From Apostichopus californicus (lineage: Eukaryota > Echinodermata > Holothuroidea > Aspidochirotida > Stichopodidae), in contig JAIPMN010001355.1 in the NCBI GenBank assembly GCA_020650975.1, positions 1 to 64,000 of the forward strand: a stretch of 64,000 nucleotides of DNA. The letters are read 5' to 3'. Shown in pieces: positions 60,401 through 64,000 of this stretch (the stretch's first letter is position 1; each line of letters starts with the position of its first letter). The notes beneath the pieces were generated by a model. That model was not told where the DNA came from. It saw only the letters and a program-made list of their open reading frames with translations, and ran no database searches. The position numbers and the translations under genes are program-made.

Positions 60401-61249
60401 ACTTGTAGCATACGATACCTATTGTATTCTTGATATATGCTTAACTTAGGCCCAGAGTAGGCAACCTTTCTGAATTTCCCAACGAAGATGCTTGTTAGCA
60501 CTGGATATTTCCAGATATTGTGCACAAAGTGGATGGAAAAGGCACTCGGACTGATAGTGATACAAAAGGGTATTACATAATGAAAAGAATGTCAGTCAAA
60601 CAAACTATTCTTAACCTTATGTTTGTAACATAGCTCTGCTAACTCTCTTCTATATATTTTTATGTTATTGTTGTCATTTTGTTTTTGCATGGTGAATTCG
60701 TGCTATGACCATAATTATACACAACCTAGTTGGGATGTTCACAAGGTTTTCCAACTCTGCATAGGCCCTACCCTGGGCTAGCCTAGGCTAATGTAATGGT
60801 ACATATAAACTGTAACTTCAAGTTTGTAACCAGGCACTAAATCTGCTTTTGATGAATCTCTCCACACTGATATTCATCGCGGATTCTCAGGCAACTTATC
60901 ACATCCTCAAAAAGTCCATAAACGTACCAGCGATCAACTAAGTTAGACCTACTCGTACAACATTAGGCTTAGCCTAGCCTTCAAAGTACCCAAACGCAGT
61001 AGCCTATTGTGAACTAGCCAAGGCCTAGTAACGTGTAAAGTATGATGTTGCAGTCTAACACAGCATTACATTAGGGATGTTTGTTAACTGTAACGTTAGG
61101 CGTGATTAGTAACCAGTACCAACATTGACGTACCCAGATTTAACGGATTGAAAAATATCTGGAGGTTTCTGTGCATCGCATTTCTCGTGATCACCATGTT
61201 CTCTGTCATCTTCTGTCTTCTCACTGTGAGTATCCTCGGATGAGTTCAT
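48453..61249 (-). CDS. Ankyrin-repeat DHHC palmitoyltransferase (ZDHHC17/HIP14-Akr1 type), 11 exons, 527 aa
   Basis: Exons in coding order: 61249-61134, 58050-57899, 56871-56750, 55849-55717, 55158-55088, 53601-53396, 52845-52749, 51811-51659, 50530-50358, 49568-49403, 48647-48453. The sum is 1584 nt and all phases agree. The protein attaches palmitate to substrate cysteines at internal membranes. After an acidic, charged N-terminus ([15 protein letters not shown]), ankyrin repeats fill residues 32-255 ([45 protein letters not shown]). Then come TM segments at about 280-298 and 311-330, DPG at 333-335 and the zinc-binding Cys-rich domain at 367-408, with DHHC at 393-396 (catalytic Cys396). 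Two more TM segments lie at about 411-431 and 440-463. A TTxE-like NTNE lies at 472-475 and an [11 protein letters not shown] block near the end. Only four TM segments are seen against six in HIP14, and the active site reads [12 protein letters not shown] rather than CPWVGNCVG. It may be a separate invertebrate paralogue, so I give no vertebrate symbol. Confidence 0.9.
50164..50258. other. Assembly gap (10 N at 50206-50215) flanked by a duplicated sequence
   Basis: The 42 bases before the gap (GAGATAACCACAACGA, then AATCCCCCTGCCAACCTCCA) are repeated right after it (GAGATCACCACATGA, AATCCCCCTGCCAACCTCCA), followed by a C run. The gap is in intron 9 of the palmitoyltransferase and does not cut an exon. 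Confidence 0.9.
51505..51645. repeat. Short tandem duplication near a splice donor
   Basis: ACATATATGAGAATTAAAAC, AAATGAAAAATGAATAAAAG and the like occur twice, about 80 bases apart, just past the exon 8 donor of the palmitoyltransferase. The units are about 90 percent alike by eye. Confidence 0.7.
51850..52395. repeat. Tandem repeat of about 105-bp units
   Basis: About six units of the form CTAATGCTAATACCTCTCTA, AACTGTCTGCCCATATCATG, CTTCAAAGCCCTCATACTGA, ACAAACAGTTCCTAACC. The array lies in intron 7 of the palmitoyltransferase and ends only about 40 bp from the exon 8 acceptor. Outer units are more diverged than inner ones. Confidence 0.9.
53213..53366. repeat. Two-copy tandem repeat of about 84 bp
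   Basis: TTCCACGAGATATCTCAAAC, TAATCGTAACAT and ACAAACATAAAA phrases recur after about 84 bases (second unit begins TTCCACAAGAAATCTC near 53297). It lies just past the exon 6 donor of the palmitoyltransferase. Confidence 0.75.
56484..56599. repeat. 21-bp tandem repeat (CACATAGTACTCACATATACT)
   Basis: About 5.5 near-identical copies of an 11+10 bp alternation (CACATAGTACT, CACATATACT) lie in intron 3 of the palmitoyltransferase. Confidence 0.9.
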
Positions 61250-63883
61250 CGTTGTGGAAAATTCGAACAGTAGTTAGTTCCTTGAAAGCCCCAGCGAATT
61301 TTGTGTAGTGCTAACATAAATGAATATGTTATTGTTAAATTGTAGTAAAGTGACTGAAATTCTATCTTTTGTTTCGGCTAGCCCACAACACGTTGATCAC
61401 ACGCTGTTTGAACCTGGTAGGTCTAAGCTCAGAACTCCCAAGTTACGGAGAAGAAAAAGCTGGATTTTGAAATCAGGAAAATGTGAACCTGGTTAGTGCG
61501 AAAAAGGTCAGTTCAAATCCGGTTGAATTTGGATCATATCCTCACTCTCAATGGAAGCGATGGTCCAGGTGTTTTGTAATCTGTAGGAATTACTCTGAAA
61601 TTTGTTAGAGTGAAACGCAGAGCCACGGTGGAAATCCAGGTACACTCCTCTTGAAAGCTGTAACACTTTCCGATATTTTTTATTCCCTCGTGGCAATGCA
61701 TTTTAGAAAGAGGAAGTAATCTCAATTTGTTGTGCATATCTCCTTCTTTCCTTCTTCATGAATATTTAACAAATAGTTGGAGTAAATATTCCCTTGGGTC
61801 TTTCCCCTCCCTCATCTTCTAATATAAATACATAGTTTTACCTAATTTGCTATTAAATTATAATTATGTTTTTATAAGAACTATAAAAAGTATTCAAGCT
61901 AGGTCTTAACATTGGGGGCCAGACTAGAGGGCCAAATTGCTCCATGCACTAGGGGTAGCCTAGGGTAGCTAGAGGCGCTATATATGCCCCGGTTATTTTG
62001 TTCTTAGACAACAATTAAGGTCACTAAATGTAAGCATGCATTGATTTCACATGCGGCCATTTACATGAACCGTCATGAAGGTGACGCCCTCAAACCGACA
62101 ATGGGCTAGTTCTACATCGGCTGAGGAATAAAGCAACACCACAAATATAAAACAACAATAATAATTTAAGAAGTGGATGCTTATTGGATCTACGGTCTTA
62201 AATACCGATTTGCATGCAAACGACAAGCAAATTATCAGACTGACTGCTGGGTAACTCTGTCGATAAAGCAGGATTCCATAGGGCTCCACAAAGCAAGGAG
62301 GGTGGGGGGGGGGGTTGTGTTGGTCCGATTCAAGTTAGTTTATCTTCCTCACAGTATAACGAATCAGAGGGAGAGAAAAAAAACCCAAATCGAATGTTAA
62401 AGTATAAGCGGAATGAACGTATACACAACACTTTACCTTCGTAACAAGATACATTATAAGGTGCAAGGGGAAGCTGTTAATGGTGTGGAAGTTCGAACAG
62501 TGTTGTGACCCAGTAACATCATAATACTCTCTCGACCGACAAGTAAGAAATAAAAGGGGTTTGAGAACTTAATGTAATAGTTCAGTTTTAATAATTCAGT
62601 CCCAATTATCCTTTCCTACACCAGTTGGTCATTATTTTGTCATATTGGTATCGAAACCCTCTTAGGGAAGCAATCATGACCACATTCAGCAAGTTTATTG
62701 AAAGTTTACCTCACTCCCCGCACCACTTTCCTCTCCTCTACCCCTACCCATGTGACCGAAACTCGACAAGATTCTCCGTTTGTGATGTCATACATGGTAA
62801 GCACATGGAAACAATTCTTGGTTTTTATCATTGCTTTTCACTGATGCAATTGAAGCCCCTCCATATGCTGAATTAATTCACTGTTTAAGTTTGATGAAGT
62901 CAATTCAGCATAACATGAGCTCCCTCGTAAACCACTAATGATTTATTTTATAAAGTTACATAATCATTTCAATTTTAATTAATCAAAATAAAAAACAGCA
63001 GTTTGGGTGTTGTTTATGTGTGTGACTCGCAGGCGAGTATTGTACAAGAATTCATCAAAACAAATTGAATAAATGTCGATATTTTTATATATAAATGCAT
63101 GTTACGAACTCATCTACATTACGCGTGTAATTGTCGACGCAGACTTGTACTATGCACTGCGCATTGTCATATGAGTATCGTATAATGGGAATCATAACAA
63201 AAGAAACACCGCCCTCTAATAAGTCGGAATTGAACACGGTTAGCATAACTGCACAGTATCACCTTACTTTACTATCCCGAGTTTAAAAAGTTCATTTACT
63301 CCTGTATACAGAGACTTAAAACAAAGGTAAGCTGCACTCTTGAAGTTTTAACCCCGTTAATTAATCTCTCTCAACTTTAATAAGGTTGGACTTTAGTCTT
63401 CATTATCTCTCTACTATATATAATTGTAATCAGTCTATTAACCGTTGATCTTAAGGTGTGTACAAGCACGATTGAGTAGATATGTTAATTAAACCTTATC
63501 AAAGAAAAGTAGCGATTATAAGGTAGTGAGTAAGTAACAGCAAGATATATCTCAACACTAACGTTTGGTTTGTAAATTGGTCGTAAAATCATCTCCAGGT
63601 CTAATCGACATGTACTTTAAACTCCTCTTGTCATAAGAGAAGTTCAAACTTTGTTTTGGACTCATTTATAGCTAATTACCTTTTTGGAGATTATTTGGTT
63701 TGGCATATGATACCCTTTATGCCTAGTGATTTACTTGAAACTTTGTAGTCACACACTGTATTGGCTTGAGTAGTAGGTGTTCTCCCTGACGGTTCGGACT
63801 CAAGCTTTAGTTCTATAGTAAAAAACCGTGACGCTTTCCATTTTTCTCTTTTTGATATTACGATATATTTAAAAAGAAACATC
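61250..63883. other. Divergent intergenic region between palmitoyltransferase and CD36-like gene
   Basis: This holds the promoters of two genes read in opposite directions. There is a G run at about 62302-62314 and a CCTAGGGTAGCTAG cluster near 61955. I see no TATA box at a convincing distance from either start and no further exon. Confidence 0.55.
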
Positions 63884-64000
63884 ATGGCGTGCTCACGTCG
63901 AGCGTGTTTGGTATTTATGGCATTCCTCGGGGCCATAATGGCTATTCTCGGAGGTGTTCTTATACCGGTGGGGAACGATGTAATCTACACTTCAATTAAA
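63884..64000 (+). CDS. CD36/SCARB-family scavenger receptor, first coding exon (partial)
   Basis: ATG at 63884 opens 39 codons that stay open to the window edge. The product starts MACSRRACLVFMAFLGAIMA and continues ILGGVLIPVGNDVIYTSIK. This matches the N-terminus of CD36-family proteins: a short basic cytoplasmic tip with cysteines at 3 and 8, a first TM helix at about residues 9-30, then a P-V-G turn and the I-K that begins the ectodomain (human CD36 has GGILMPVGDLLIQKTIK). These receptors bind lipoproteins, fatty acids or microbial lipids at the plasma or lysosomal membrane. I cannot say whether it is CD36-, SCARB1- or LIMP2-like because the remaining exons lie beyond the window. In CD36, N-terminal cysteines 3 and 7 are palmitoylated; the same could hold here. 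Confidence 0.85.
   Translation, partial: MACSRRACLVFMAFLGAIMAILGGVLIPVGNDVIYTSIK

Overview
The window reads as one AT-rich, intron-rich scaffold piece from an animal nuclear genome. The exons, tRNA-derived SINEs, small DNA-transposon derivatives and many homopolymer C/G runs fit a marine invertebrate deuterostome. An echinoderm, perhaps a sea cucumber, is my best inference, but no species-diagnostic sequence was found. There are two 10-N gaps (22863-22872 and 50206-50215) and one single N (59554).

Layout. (1) 1-4442: a possible minus-strand first coding exon of an unrecognised coiled-coil protein (79-393), then gene-poor DNA with a near-perfect hairpin and two short transposon-like elements, each flanked by an 8-bp target duplication. 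(2) 4443-32701, plus strand: a complete 20-exon OTUD4 orthologue, 882 codons, with every splice phase joining in frame. Its introns hold SINEs, small DNA elements, minisatellites, a pre-miRNA-like hairpin and a decayed partial exon duplication. (3) 32702-39004: probable long OTUD4 3' UTR with a 381-bp tandem duplication, then a palindromic element. (4) 39005-43281, plus strand: POLR1D (RPAC2/AC19), five exons, 123 aa, with a degenerate tRNA-Thr-like sequence and a minisatellite in its introns. (5) 43282-48452: non-coding repeats. (6) 61249 down to 48453, minus strand: an 11-exon ankyrin-repeat DHHC palmitoyltransferase (ZDHHC17/HIP14-Akr1 type, 527 aa). (7) 61250-63883 non-coding, then 63884-64000, plus strand: the first coding exon of a CD36/SCARB-type scavenger receptor running off the window.

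The genes are ordinary housekeeping or membrane-trafficking genes (deubiquitinase, shared Pol I/III subunit, palmitoyltransferase, scavenger receptor). I see no operon-like logic linking them. POLR1D and the palmitoyltransferase converge; the palmitoyltransferase and the CD36-like gene diverge.

The most unusual signals are non-coding: a 125-nt imperfect hairpin in an OTUD4 intron, inverted repeat pairs bracketing OTUD4 exons, three small elements with perfect 8-bp target duplications (one nested inside another repeat), a large palindrome, and TAGGC/GCCTA word clusters near the 5' ends of genes. In the coding genes, the palmitoyltransferase lacks the counterpart of HIP14 Asn100 and has a compact membrane module. 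I assembled the exon models by hand from splice signals, phase and remembered family sequences; no database search was run.
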